The notes under the pieces: generated by a model
Told to the model about the DNA's origin: nothing
Seen by the model: only the letters and a program-made list of their open reading frames with translations
Databases searched by the model: none
Part shown: positions 7,072 to 14,684 of the stretch, in pieces
How the letters are laid out: each line of letters begins with the position of its first letter
Numbering within the stretch: the first letter of the stretch is position 1
Translations under genes and position numbers: made by a program
From: Patescibacteria group bacterium
GTDB taxonomy: Bacteria > Patescibacteriota > Minisyncoccia > Phycocordibacterales > UBA9973
Reading direction: 5' to 3'
Length of the DNA stretch: 44,802 nucleotides
Assembly: GCA_018816985.1 (NCBI GenBank)
Contig: JAHIVA010000042.1
Location: 1-44,802 of the forward strand

Positions 7072-7146
7072 TTTCATCATGGGTACTTGGGTATTGGTTG
7101 CTTGATCCTTTGTATTCTTGGTTTCTTGGTTCGAAAAATTTTTTAA
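7069..7146 (+). repeat. 78-bp VR 3'-flank repeat, copy 1
   Basis: From the TAG stop onward, 78 bp are identical to 9958-10035. The repeat is noncoding in the target frame, T/G-rich, and ends in GAAAAATTTTTTAA. It is not present at the TR, so it marks target loci and may hold cis signals for cDNA integration, or it may simply reflect recent duplication. Confidence 0.85.
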
Positions 7147-7149
7147 ATC

Positions 7150-9144
7150 ATGAATGAATCATTCCCGAAAAACAAAATAGAAGAATCGTCGGTAAAACCT
7201 CCAAAAACAGAAGGTGTGGTTGATCCATCTAAAGTTGAAGAATTTTTTGACAAGGAAGCTGAAATTCTTGGAGCATATGGTCTTAAAGGAGATGTTACCC
7301 TTGAACGTGGTTCCAACGGTTGGGCTTTTGATTTTCAAAATAAAAAACTCATTTACGACCCAAGTTTTTTTGCAGAACGTGGATACAATATGCAAGAAAC
7401 CCTTTTTGCCACAACTCATGAGCTTATGGCACATTGCGGTGAACTGCTTCGTGACCCCGAACTGATTCTCAGAGAAGCCAAGCGTTATTCCAGAAAAGAG
7501 CACCTACATCTTTTACATAATATTTTTGAAGACGTACTTGGTAATCGTCGTATTGTGGCAGAACTACCATTCCTAGGAGAAACACGAACTAAGCTTTATG
7601 AAGAAAAACTATTCCCTCAAACCGATTACCAAGAGAATGCCTCCCATGTCCAATTTGCCTATGGATTCATTCGTGAAATGATGGTGCCAGGAAAACCCGT
7701 TCAACTTGGTCCGGAAGCGCGCCAAGCTCTTGATAAACTTCGTAGCTTCGGAGAAGACCAAATCGATATTCTTGATCTTGTTACAACTCCTTCTATTGAA
7801 CCAAAAGACCGTTTTCAAATTATGCGAAGTATCGTTGAACCAATCTATTTAGATCTCTATCAAAAAGATCTCGAGAAAGAAAAGAAAAAAGATGATAAGA
7901 AAGATTCTGGTCAAGGGGGTGAGAGTAGCCCATCTGATCAACCTCCTCAAGAAGGAAAAGGTGGACAAGATGATAAAAAACAAACTACAGGGAAAGATAA
8001 AAAGAAGTGGTGGCAGAGTGGTAAAGAAAAAGATAAAGGACAGCCCAAGCCTGGAAAAGAGCCAGGGAAACCAGCACAAGGAAAAGGTGGTGAATCAGGC
8101 GAGGAAGAAGCAAAAAAGAAGTTCCAAAAAGAATACCAACCATATAAAGACTCTCACCCCGAACCATTAAAGCCGGAAGATGAAGAAGAATTCAAAAAAA
8201 CACTTGAATCTCTTGCTAGTAAACGTGGAGGTGCTCCATCTCTTGATAGGGCAATTATCGAACAATGGGCGAAAGAACATGGAGTAAGTGCCGAGGATGT
8301 TTTAGGATACAGAAAAGAGTATGAAGAAATTGCACCCTTGGTCGCAGAGTTGCGAGAAGTGTTCAAACAAATCGTATCCAAACGTCTAAAGGAACGTTGG
8401 AAAATGTCGCCACAACTTCAAACTGAGGGCGAGATGCTAGATGAGGAAACACTTGCGGAATCATATATTGAATCTACTGCCGGAGGAAAGCCTCATGCCT
8501 TCCGAGAGATATCTCGTACCAACAAGGAACAAGTTGGATATGGATCGCTTGACATGACGCTTGTGAATGACCTATCGGGTTCAATGAATGAGGGCGCAAA
8601 ACTTTCTATGGATCGCAAATCAAAAATTCTTTTCCTAGAGTCGCTCGCTGATTTTCAAAAAGAGATCAAAGACGCTGAATATCAAAACGGAGTCTCACTT
8701 GGTCTTGAAGTTCGTACCGAAACACGAGCATTCGGAGATTTTGGAGATACTGAACTAAAAGCATTAAGCCCTGATCTTTCTGAAAAGGATCGGATCACAA
8801 TCTGGAAGCGACTTCATAAAGGATCTGGCGGAACACCTGATTACCTTTCTCTCGAAACCATAGAAAAATCACTTACCTCTGAATATGAAGAAGAATTGAG
8901 AAGTAAAAGAAAACGAAAAGTAATAGTAGTACTTTCTGATGGAGACTCACAAGATGCAAATCGTGTTCAACAAACTTGTGAAAGATTACGCAAAAAAGGA
9001 ATCATCGTTCTTGGTTTCGGAATGACCGCCTCAGGGCAGGCTGTAAAAGAAACTTACAAACCGGATGCCGAAGTTATTGAGGACATTCGTACGTTGCCCA
9101 AAGCTATGCAAAAAGTTATTATTAAATATATACAAGACTTATAA
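7150..9144 (+). CDS. vWA-domain protein, CobT/NorD-like partner of the MoxR ATPase
   Basis: This 664-residue protein has three parts. Residues 1-240 contain a THELMAHCGE segment (about 88-97) and HNIFEDVLGNRRI (about 122-134), the latter like the HNxxED element of CobT/NorD-type vWA proteins. Residues about 245-345 are a Lys/Gly/Glu/Gln-rich low-complexity linker. The C-terminal vWA domain (about 465-664) has a complete MIDAS: DLSGS (about 473), a Thr in SGGTPDYLS (about 558) and LSDGDSQ (about 595). vWA proteins of this kind bind metal-dependent ligands and are partners of MoxR ATPases. It starts 3 bp past the VR1 flank repeat and ends 3 bp before target 2, so the genes are co-expressed and probably work together. 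Confidence 0.87.
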   Translation: MNESFPKNKIEESSVKPPKTEGVVDPSKVEEFFDKEAEILGAYGLKGDVTLERGSNGWAFDFQNKKLIYDPSFFAERGYNMQETLFATTHELMAHCGELLRDPELILREAKRYSRKEHLHLLHNIFEDVLGNRRIVAELPFLGETRTKLYEEKLFPQTDYQENASHVQFAYGFIREMMVPGKPVQLGPEARQALDKLRSFGEDQIDILDLVTTPSIEPKDRFQIMRSIVEPIYLDLYQKDLEKEKKKDDKKDSGQGGESSPSDQPPQEGKGGQDDKKQTTGKDKKKWWQSGKEKDKGQPKPGKEPGKPAQGKGGESGEEEAKKKFQKEYQPYKDSHPEPLKPEDEEEFKKTLESLASKRGGAPSLDRAIIEQWAKEHGVSAEDVLGYRKEYEEIAPLVAELREVFKQIVSKRLKERWKMSPQLQTEGEMLDEETLAESYIESTAGGKPHAFREISRTNKEQVGYGSLDMTLVNDLSGSMNEGAKLSMDRKSKILFLESLADFQKEIKDAEYQNGVSLGLEVRTETRAFGDFGDTELKALSPDLSEKDRITIWKRLHKGSGGTPDYLSLETIEKSLTSEYEEELRSKRKRKVIVVLSDGDSQDANRVQQTCERLRKKGIIVLGFGMTASGQAVKETYKPDAEVIEDIRTLPKAMQKVIIKYIQDL

Positions 9145-9147
9145 TTT

Positions 9148-9960
9148 ATGCCATTCGAAGCTTACAAAATTTACCAAGAATACGAGCCAAACAAGTATAA
9201 AACTTCTACTCAAGAGAAGGTTGCTAAAGCATTAGCTGGAGCTAAAAAAGAGGGGCTTGTTCCCAAACCTGAAGCTATTGATTTTCGAGAAGCCAAAGAA
9301 ATAATGGGTAAAGACTTTCTCGGACCCGAGGCTATTGAGGCAACTTTGGGTATTAAGCTTTCTCCTGAAGAACTTGAGCAAGTAGAGAACATTCCATTTA
9401 CCCCGGAGGAGCTGGAACAAGCAAAAGAACTTGGCATGATGCTTGTGCTTCGCATATCGCATGATAAAGATAACAAACCACTTACGTTAAACCGTATGCG
9501 AGAAATTCTCGCTGGAGAAGACAAACTCGGAGATCCTCAGAAAAAGAAAACGAAACTATTTTATCGACAGCCTGGCGATGGATGGTATAAAGACGAAACA
9601 TTCGCAACTGAAACAGTCGCTGGTTTTGGATGGGGTTTATCTAAAAAAGAAGTTTTACAAGAATCTTTGAGTAAAAACTGGGACGAGCAAGAAGAAATTC
9701 TCAAAAAATGGGCGGAGGAAAATAATATAGATCCACAAACCATTCGACGCAGAACGCCGATTGAAGCTACCTATGACACTATGCTTTACTATGGAGCAAA
9801 CAAAGAAAGTTTACTTGAAGGGACTTACGACTGGACCTCCGTCCAGTCGTCCGACGGCAAGTTCGTCCTCGTTGGGAGCTTCGTTTCGGTCGGTCTCTAC
9901 GTCGGCAACGATACGCGCGCGGATCGGCTCTCCACTTTGGGCGTGTGTCCTGCCCGGTAG
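9148..9960 (+). CDS. DGR variable protein 2
   Basis: This 270-residue paralogue of the first target shares the N-terminal MPFEAYKIYQEYEP block, the SKNWDEQEEILKKWA and RRRTP motifs and the DWTSVQSS...LGVCPAR ending. The region between about residues 40 and 140 has diverged strongly, including an added Glu-rich stretch around residues 75-92. This suggests two distinct functional versions rather than a very recent copy. The final 39 codons are VR2. Residues at mutable positions include Leu, Ser, Val, Tyr, Gly, Ala and Asp. It is translationally close to the vWA gene (3-bp gap). Confidence 0.9.
   Translation: MPFEAYKIYQEYEPNKYKTSTQEKVAKALAGAKKEGLVPKPEAIDFREAKEIMGKDFLGPEAIEATLGIKLSPEELEQVENIPFTPEELEQAKELGMMLVLRISHDKDNKPLTLNRMREILAGEDKLGDPQKKKTKLFYRQPGDGWYKDETFATETVAGFGWGLSKKEVLQESLSKNWDEQEEILKKWAEENNIDPQTIRRRTPIEATYDTMLYYGANKESLLEGTYDWTSVQSSDGKFVLVGSFVSVGLYVGNDTRADRLSTLGVCPAR
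9829..9848 (+). repeat. hairpin at the 5' edge of VR2
   Basis: GACTGGAC-CTCC-GTCCAGTC is the same perfect 8-bp hairpin as at VR1, straddling the start of TR homology. Confidence 0.75.
9841..9957 (+). repeat. DGR variable repeat 2 (VR2)
   Basis: This segment aligns over 117 bp to the TR with 14 differences, 13 at TR adenines. The exception is a C-to-G change next to a mutated A (TR codon GAC read as GCG). Both VRs share the change AAT to ACT near the 3' end. Confidence 0.97.
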
Positions 9961-10035
9961 TTTCATCATGGGTACTTGGGTATTGGTTGCTTGATCCTTT
10001 GTATTCTTGGTTTCTTGGTTCGAAAAATTTTTTAA
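9958..10035 (+). repeat. 78-bp VR 3'-flank repeat, copy 2
   Basis: Identical to 7069-7146. It lies between target 2 and the convergent recombinase gene. Confidence 0.85.
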
Positions 10036-10043
10036 GAACTAGG

Positions 10044-11363
10044 TTATTTAGATAGAAAAATCTGTTTTTGTTTTAGTATTATTTTACCCTTAAGACAACC
10101 GAGTAATTCTCTTTTCTGAAAATCCTCACCTTCTTGTAAAACGTACTTCGTATAACTCCGTATATCAACACCCGACACATTCACTTTTTCCTTGTTTCCT
10201 AAAAAGAATTTCTGCATCCTGGTAAATTTCTCAACATCAGCCTTAATTTTTTGCTTGATCTCAATTTCATTGATATTTAGATTTTCAATCAGGTTTTCAA
10301 ACTGCTTAATTAGTTCTTTCTCTTCAATGTAGCCACATTTGCAATTGCCGTCCTTGGCTTTCGTGCAACCATAATATACATAACGATGAGTAGCATTTTT
10401 AAACTTTTTAAATTTTTCACAAGCCGAGATGCCGGAATCGCATAAACCACAAGCCATCATTTTAGTAAAAGCGAATTCTTTTCCTTCGGATCTTAGAATT
10501 TGACTTTTAACCTGCTCTTGGACTAAATCAAAAAGTTCTTTAGTAATAAGGGGTTCATGCTTTCCCGTATACCAATTTCCACTTCCTCTAGGATATTCAA
10601 ATACTCCGTAGTAAAAAGTATTACTTAAGGTTCTATAAATATTTCCCAAACTAAGATGTTTCTTCCCTGCGGCAGTCCTAAAATTGAGATCAAATCGGAG
10701 CCAATTGTATACTTTTCTACCACTCCATTTTTCATAGGCGACTTTCTCAAAGATTTTTTTAATAACGTGACCTCGTTCAGGATCTATGATTACTTGGCAT
10801 TTTCTGTCCATCATTTTTTGGTTTAAGTAGCCGGTCGGTGCTACTCCTGGCCATAACCCCATTTCTACCCTAGTTCTTAGCCCTCTTTTTACATTCACGC
10901 TTTTATTATCATTTTCAAGTTTCGCTTGAGAACATAGAATCATTAATAGGAACTTTTCATTTGGTGAATTTTTAAAGTGCTGTCCATAAGTGCGAATTTC
11001 CATTAATAACTTTTGATCCATGAGATCAACAATGCTTCCGAGGTCGCCTGCATTACGAGATAGTCTGTCTGGTGCCCATGTCAGAATTCCATTAAACCTA
11101 CCTCGTCGTATATCTTCAAGAATTTCCTTATAGACAGGTCTTTGCCCTGATTCTTTTGCCGAGTGAGATTCTCTCCTGATTTCTACAACTTCTAATCCTT
11201 CTCTTTCAGCCATACTAAGCATTTCTTTGATCTGGGAATCAATAGACAAAACTTGGCGTTCTTCTGATTCAGTACTCTTTCTGGCATATAGAACATATTT
11301 AATTTTTACTGTTGGAATAACGGCCATATTGCCTATCAATCCAACGCTTGCTTGTGTTTCCAT
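10044..11363 (-). CDS. large serine recombinase (integrase/resolvase family)
   Basis: This is a site-specific DNA recombinase that probably mobilises the island. The N-terminal resolvase domain has the catalytic Ser in YARKSTESEERQ and the RLSRNAGD arginine motif. A central recombinase domain follows (PTGYLN, then RTLSNTFYYGVFEYP). Next is a zinc ribbon (CGLCDSG, later YYGCTKAKDGNCKCGYI) and a C-terminal coiled segment. The length (439 aa) suits the large serine integrase class. ATG 11363 gives the full ORF; the internal Met at about 11327, nearer the conserved core, is an alternative start. It is transcribed toward target 2, tail to tail. Tandem GTTGGTAAC repeats lie just upstream of it. Confidence 0.9.
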   Translation of the reverse strand: METQASVGLIGNMAVIPTVKIKYVLYARKSTESEERQVLSIDSQIKEMLSMAEREGLEVVEIRRESHSAKESGQRPVYKEILEDIRRGRFNGILTWAPDRLSRNAGDLGSIVDLMDQKLLMEIRTYGQHFKNSPNEKFLLMILCSQAKLENDNKSVNVKRGLRTRVEMGLWPGVAPTGYLNQKMMDRKCQVIIDPERGHVIKKIFEKVAYEKWSGRKVYNWLRFDLNFRTAAGKKHLSLGNIYRTLSNTFYYGVFEYPRGSGNWYTGKHEPLITKELFDLVQEQVKSQILRSEGKEFAFTKMMACGLCDSGISACEKFKKFKNATHRYVYYGCTKAKDGNCKCGYIEEKELIKQFENLIENLNINEIEIKQKIKADVEKFTRMQKFFLGNKEKVNVSGVDIRSYTKYVLQEGEDFQKRELLGCLKGKIILKQKQIFLSK

Positions 11364-11407
11364 ACCCTAATGATGTCAGAGAACTAGTCGTTTGCTAAGC
11401 TATGATC

Positions 11408-11427
11408 GTTGGTAACGTGTTGGTAAC
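11408..11427. repeat. tandem GTTGGTAAC repeat upstream of the recombinase
   Basis: Two copies of GTTGGTAAC spaced 11 bp apart (one helical turn) lie 45 bp upstream of the recombinase start. They could be an operator or part of an attachment site. The rest of 11364-11550 is AT-rich with one short inverted repeat (AATAATAG/CTATTATT near 11472-11498) and no gene I can support. Confidence 0.4.
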
Positions 11428-11563
11428 TTTCCTTAACAAAATAGCTATTCTGCGATAGGGTGAAGTTGGAATAATAGTGTAAAAAATGCTATTATTTCAT
11501 TAACAATTTAATATTATTCAAATAATCTAACCCCTTATATACATTAAGGATATGATTAAAAAT

Positions 11564-11704
11564 CCGTCCAAAGTAAAAAACTCCTAGTCAGAGTTACTTT
11601 GGACGGTTATATCTCGAAAGGGATATAGGCATTCCCTACGGGGCTTGTCGACCTTGGCTAGGAGCTTTTTGCTACCTATCTGTGGTTTAAAATCCGTCCA
11701 AAGT
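11564..11704 (+). ncRNA. candidate pseudoknotted cis-regulatory RNA before 11707
   Basis: The first stem is 13 bp perfect: CCGTCCAAAGTAA (11564-11576) with TTACTTTGGACGG (11594-11606). Its loop contains CTCCTAG (11581-11587), complementary to CTAGGAG (11658-11664), which is followed by CTTTTT. Between them is an 8-bp hairpin with a GAAA tetraloop (11608-11627, one G-T wobble). A second CCGTCCAAAGT (11694-11704) ends 2 nt before the ATG of the next gene and could compete for the same 11596-11606 strand. That gives two exclusive folds, one masking the start region. No known riboswitch family was recognised. Confidence 0.6.
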
Positions 11705-11706
11705 TT

Positions 11707-12366
11707 ATGAATATAATAGAAAGTTTAAAAGATTCTTATAAAAAGAGTCCGGTGAAAGTGATAGCTGTATCGTTGTTTATTTTAGTAGGTTTGATGTTCG
11801 CTTGGTATATAACTGTTCCGTTAGCTATAGCCGTATATTTTGGTAAAAAATTTAAAAAGGAAGAACACGACAAAAAAGATACGAAGAAAAAATGTCCGCA
11901 TTGCCAAACAGAAATTGATTGGCTTGCAACAAGATGTCCAAACTGTCACGGTAAAATGCATGTCTGGACGGCAGACAGAAAAATAATAGCACTGGTTATA
12001 GTCATGCTATTTTTTATAGGAGTAGTTAAAATGAGTTCATCTTCACCAAGTACTTCTAGTGTAAGTAGCATCCCAAGTACACCTTCTCCTGAACAAGCAA
12101 AAAAGGATCGAGAAATAATGTCTATTGTATTTGCTAAAAGTGTGATTGAAAAGACTTTGAAAGCTCCTTCAACAGCGAAATTTGTTGACGTTCAAGCGTA
12201 CGAACTTTCAAACCTCAAAGATGTTTGGGCTGTGAATGGCTACGTAGACAGTCAAAACAGTTTTGGAGCTATGATACGTAGCCAATGGGAAGTTCAACTT
12301 GATTATAGAGACGGAAAAGGTGGATCGGTAAAAAGTGTCCTATTTGATGGAAAAAAAATACTTTAG
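11707..12366 (+). CDS. zinc-ribbon membrane protein of unknown function
   Basis: This 219-residue protein has a first transmembrane segment at about 17-45 and a cytoplasmic-type zinc ribbon CPHC...CPNC (about 63-79). A second transmembrane segment follows at about 96-110, then a Ser/Thr/Pro-rich linker. The extracytoplasmic C-terminal domain contains LKAPSTAKF and an NGYVDSQNSFGA strand. The KAPSTAKF-type domain occurs in mobile-element and phage-associated hypothetical proteins, but its function is not known to me. It follows the candidate RNA switch with no Shine-Dalgarno sequence and lies 18 bp before the nuclease gene, so the two probably form an operon. Confidence 0.65.
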   Translation: MNIIESLKDSYKKSPVKVIAVSLFILVGLMFAWYITVPLAIAVYFGKKFKKEEHDKKDTKKKCPHCQTEIDWLATRCPNCHGKMHVWTADRKIIALVIVMLFFIGVVKMSSSSPSTSSVSSIPSTPSPEQAKKDREIMSIVFAKSVIEKTLKAPSTAKFVDVQAYELSNLKDVWAVNGYVDSQNSFGAMIRSQWEVQLDYRDGKGGSVKSVLFDGKKIL

Positions 12367-12384
12367 TAACTAAAAAATCAAAAT

Positions 12385-13251
12385 ATGAAAAAGAAAATTT
12401 TATATATCCTTGGTGGATTAGTTGCTCTCTTTATTGTTATTGGCATTTTTGGACCCAAACCAGAAAAAGGTGCGGTGCAAAATACGGATCAGGATATACC
12501 TACCGTTGCCATAAATAGCGAAATAGAAAATGGCGATCCAGTCGTTAGTGAAACAAGCTCAACTTCTAAAGTACTAAAAACAACCACTGACACTAATAGT
12601 TATAGATATTATTCTGTATCAAGTGTTGTCGATGGGGATACAGTCAAAATTAACGTCGATGGAACAATAGAAACTTTCCGTCTCATCGGAATGGATACAC
12701 CAGAGACAGTTGATCCTAGAAAAGAAGTTCAATGTTTTGGAGTGGAAGCATCAAATAAAGCAAAAGAATTATTATCAGGAAAGAAAGTTAGAATAGAAAC
12801 TGATGCCTCACAAGGAACGTATGATAAATACAACCGTTTACTTGGTTATGTTTATCGTGAAGATGGATTGTTTTATAACAAATACATGATTGAACAGGGT
12901 TATGCCCATGAATATACCTACAACTCACCATACAAATATCAAACTGAATTTAAAAACGCACAAAAATTAGCTCAGGATAATTTGAGAGGACTTTGGTCAC
13001 CAAATACTTGTAATGGAAACACGACATCTAGCGCAAGCACTTCTACTCCAACAACCACGACTACTCCACCGCCAGCTACACAATCAACTGGAAAGTATTA
13101 CACCTCTTCGGCTTCAAATACCAAGTATTACGCTCCGGAATCCTGTGAATACTGGAAGACTTGGTCTACATCCAACCTAAGATCATTTAATTCTCTTGCA
13201 GAGCTTCAGAAAGTGTATCCTTCCAGAACTTTGAGTCCACAGTGCAACTAG
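12385..13251 (+). CDS. membrane-anchored thermonuclease (SNase-like)
   Basis: This is a Ca-dependent nuclease of the staphylococcal nuclease fold, exported and tethered outside the membrane. An N-terminal hydrophobic anchor spans residues about 4-23. The SNase domain (about 73-210) begins SVVDGDTVKI and has the catalytic Arg and acidic residues in RLIGMDTPE and the second Arg in DKYNRLLGYV. A Ser/Thr/Pro linker (about 215-240) leads to a C-terminal module with paired Cys. Such enzymes could degrade extracellular DNA for nutrition or competition, which fits a reduced organism, but here it travels with island genes. Its last 4 bp overlap the convergent terminase gene. Confidence 0.88.
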   Translation: MKKKILYILGGLVALFIVIGIFGPKPEKGAVQNTDQDIPTVAINSEIENGDPVVSETSSTSKVLKTTTDTNSYRYYSVSSVVDGDTVKINVDGTIETFRLIGMDTPETVDPRKEVQCFGVEASNKAKELLSGKKVRIETDASQGTYDKYNRLLGYVYREDGLFYNKYMIEQGYAHEYTYNSPYKYQTEFKNAQKLAQDNLRGLWSPNTCNGNTTSSASTSTPTTTTTPPPATQSTGKYYTSSASNTKYYAPESCEYWKTWSTSNLRSFNSLAELQKVYPSRTLSPQCN

Positions 13252-14684
13252 ATAAAAGATATTCCTGGTGTAGGCAAGTTCATAAAAAGAATGAACTGAT
13301 TGGTCACAAGAGAAAAAGCATCAGCAAGGTCATCGTGTTTTTCCACTCCGAAACCAGTGAGTTGTCCTATTAATTCCTCGCATCCTTTTCTAGGGAACAA
13401 GATATGACCATTTTGAATAGCCATGCTTGTCATTATCAATCGCTCACGTTTGTCTCCATGTGGTGTTATTCCCTCTACCCACAATCCGTCTTTCTTCAAT
13501 TGTTGGATTAATGCTTCTTGATATGAAACTTTCTCGATATAAATTCGAGGAGTTCTGTCTGATTTCAAACTCCCGGCAAGTATTTTTATTTGTTGAACCT
13601 GTTCCGGAAAAGTAAGGCGTTGATTGATCGGGTATGGCAGGACAAATGCCTTGCGTTCGTTTCCTATGGAATAAACTTTCAACACTACCATTGCCGTATT
13701 GTCCGCACTTTCATTTTGAGAGATGGCCAGATCGACCCCGACCCAATAGCCCACAAATGAATTTTCATCATATGGGATCCCATCGTAGTATTGTAGCCAT
13801 TCCGGTTGCACGGCTCGTCCGGCATCGGACACGATTCGGAGAAGATATTCTCTCTGCCAGGCAATTTCATTGCCGACTTTGCGTTTTTCCATTTCAATAT
13901 ATCCTTCGTTGGGATATTTCCCAAGCCAAGCAATTTTGCCTTCGCTGTTAATGAGCGGGTAGGCTCTGAATTCCGCATCCAGTAGCTTTTCTTCCACATC
14001 CTGTTTTAGACGCATCATCAGACTGTCTTCGTGTAGTAGGTTTCCGACTACGATTAGTTGTGTATCTCTATCTCCGGCTGGAATAACTTCACCACGAAGC
14101 CAAGCGTGGGTTTTGTCGCGACTCTCTCTGGTTTTTACCGAAGCCATATCTTCTATATCGTCACAGATTATGAGATCAGGACGGTATTGATGATGCCTGA
14201 TTCCACGGATGCTCTGCTCGCTTGAGGCGGCCGTGACTCTCGCGTTCGTATTGGAGAAAACCAGAGACGATGCACCCCATTCATCGGTTTCTTCTTGGAA
14301 TGGTCCTAGATCATTTCGTAGAAGCTCGTTGCTTTCCAGTTCACGCTTCAAATTCATCATATGTTGTTTTGCCTGGGTGCGAGTCTGACAAAGAATCAGC
14401 ACGAACTTTTTCTCTTTTACGCCGAGAATCGCCCAAATGGGGTAGGACATAGTAAGTAGAGTTGATTTACCTGAACCACGAAAAGCAACCACAAAAAGAT
14501 TTTTAACATTTTTGTCTTCTGTCAGGCTAAAAATTTCTTTTTGGAATGGTGCAGTTTCATACTTCACATAATGAGCAAAATAGAAGTTAAAGAAATACAA
14601 ATGGCTTTCTCTAGTAATGGCGACACGAATGTCACGATCGTTGAACATCTTGTTGAATAAATTACCCGGTATGTTATTTTTCAT
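13248..14684 (-). CDS. terL: phage terminase large subunit
   Basis: This is the DNA-packaging motor. The N-terminal ATPase has a Walker A-like FRGSGKST and Walker B LIICDDIED. The C-terminal RNase-H-like nuclease begins VGVDLAIS, with further acidic residues near the DDLADAFSL end. I prefer the start at 14684 (MKNNIPG), which overlaps terS by 11 bp. The longer frame from 14732 runs out of frame within terS and looks non-native. TerS and TerL form a two-gene minus-strand operon. No portal, capsid or tail gene is visible nearby, so this is either a prophage remnant, a satellite-like element or an element with packaging genes only. Confidence 0.9.
   Translation of the reverse strand: MKNNIPGNLFNKMFNDRDIRVAITRESHLYFFNFYFAHYVKYETAPFQKEIFSLTEDKNVKNLFVVAFRGSGKSTLLTMSYPIWAILGVKEKKFVLILCQTRTQAKQHMMNLKRELESNELLRNDLGPFQEETDEWGASSLVFSNTNARVTAASSEQSIRGIRHHQYRPDLIICDDIEDMASVKTRESRDKTHAWLRGEVIPAGDRDTQLIVVGNLLHEDSLMMRLKQDVEEKLLDAEFRAYPLINSEGKIAWLGKYPNEGYIEMEKRKVGNEIAWQREYLLRIVSDAGRAVQPEWLQYYDGIPYDENSFVGYWVGVDLAISQNESADNTAMVVLKVYSIGNERKAFVLPYPINQRLTFPEQVQQIKILAGSLKSDRTPRIYIEKVSYQEALIQQLKKDGLWVEGITPHGDKRERLIMTSMAIQNGHILFPRKGCEELIGQLTGFGVEKHDDLADAFSLVTNQFILFMNLPTPGISFI

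Noticed and set aside
6811-7080. Antisense ORF over VR1 and related alternate-frame ORFs at 6833 and 6936
   Set aside because: These are shadows of the GC-rich VR in other frames; the DGR target frame fully explains the region.
11551-11704. CRISPR-like repeat of CCGTCCAAAGT
   Set aside because: Only two direct copies and one inverted copy, irregular spacing and strong RNA folding; no cas genes in the window.
14270-14452. ORFs antisense to terL and other long alternate-frame ORFs (for example 13634, 20244-like shadows within pheS, 41117)
   Set aside because: They overlap well-supported genes in the opposite strand or another frame, have no ribosome sites and show no family motifs.
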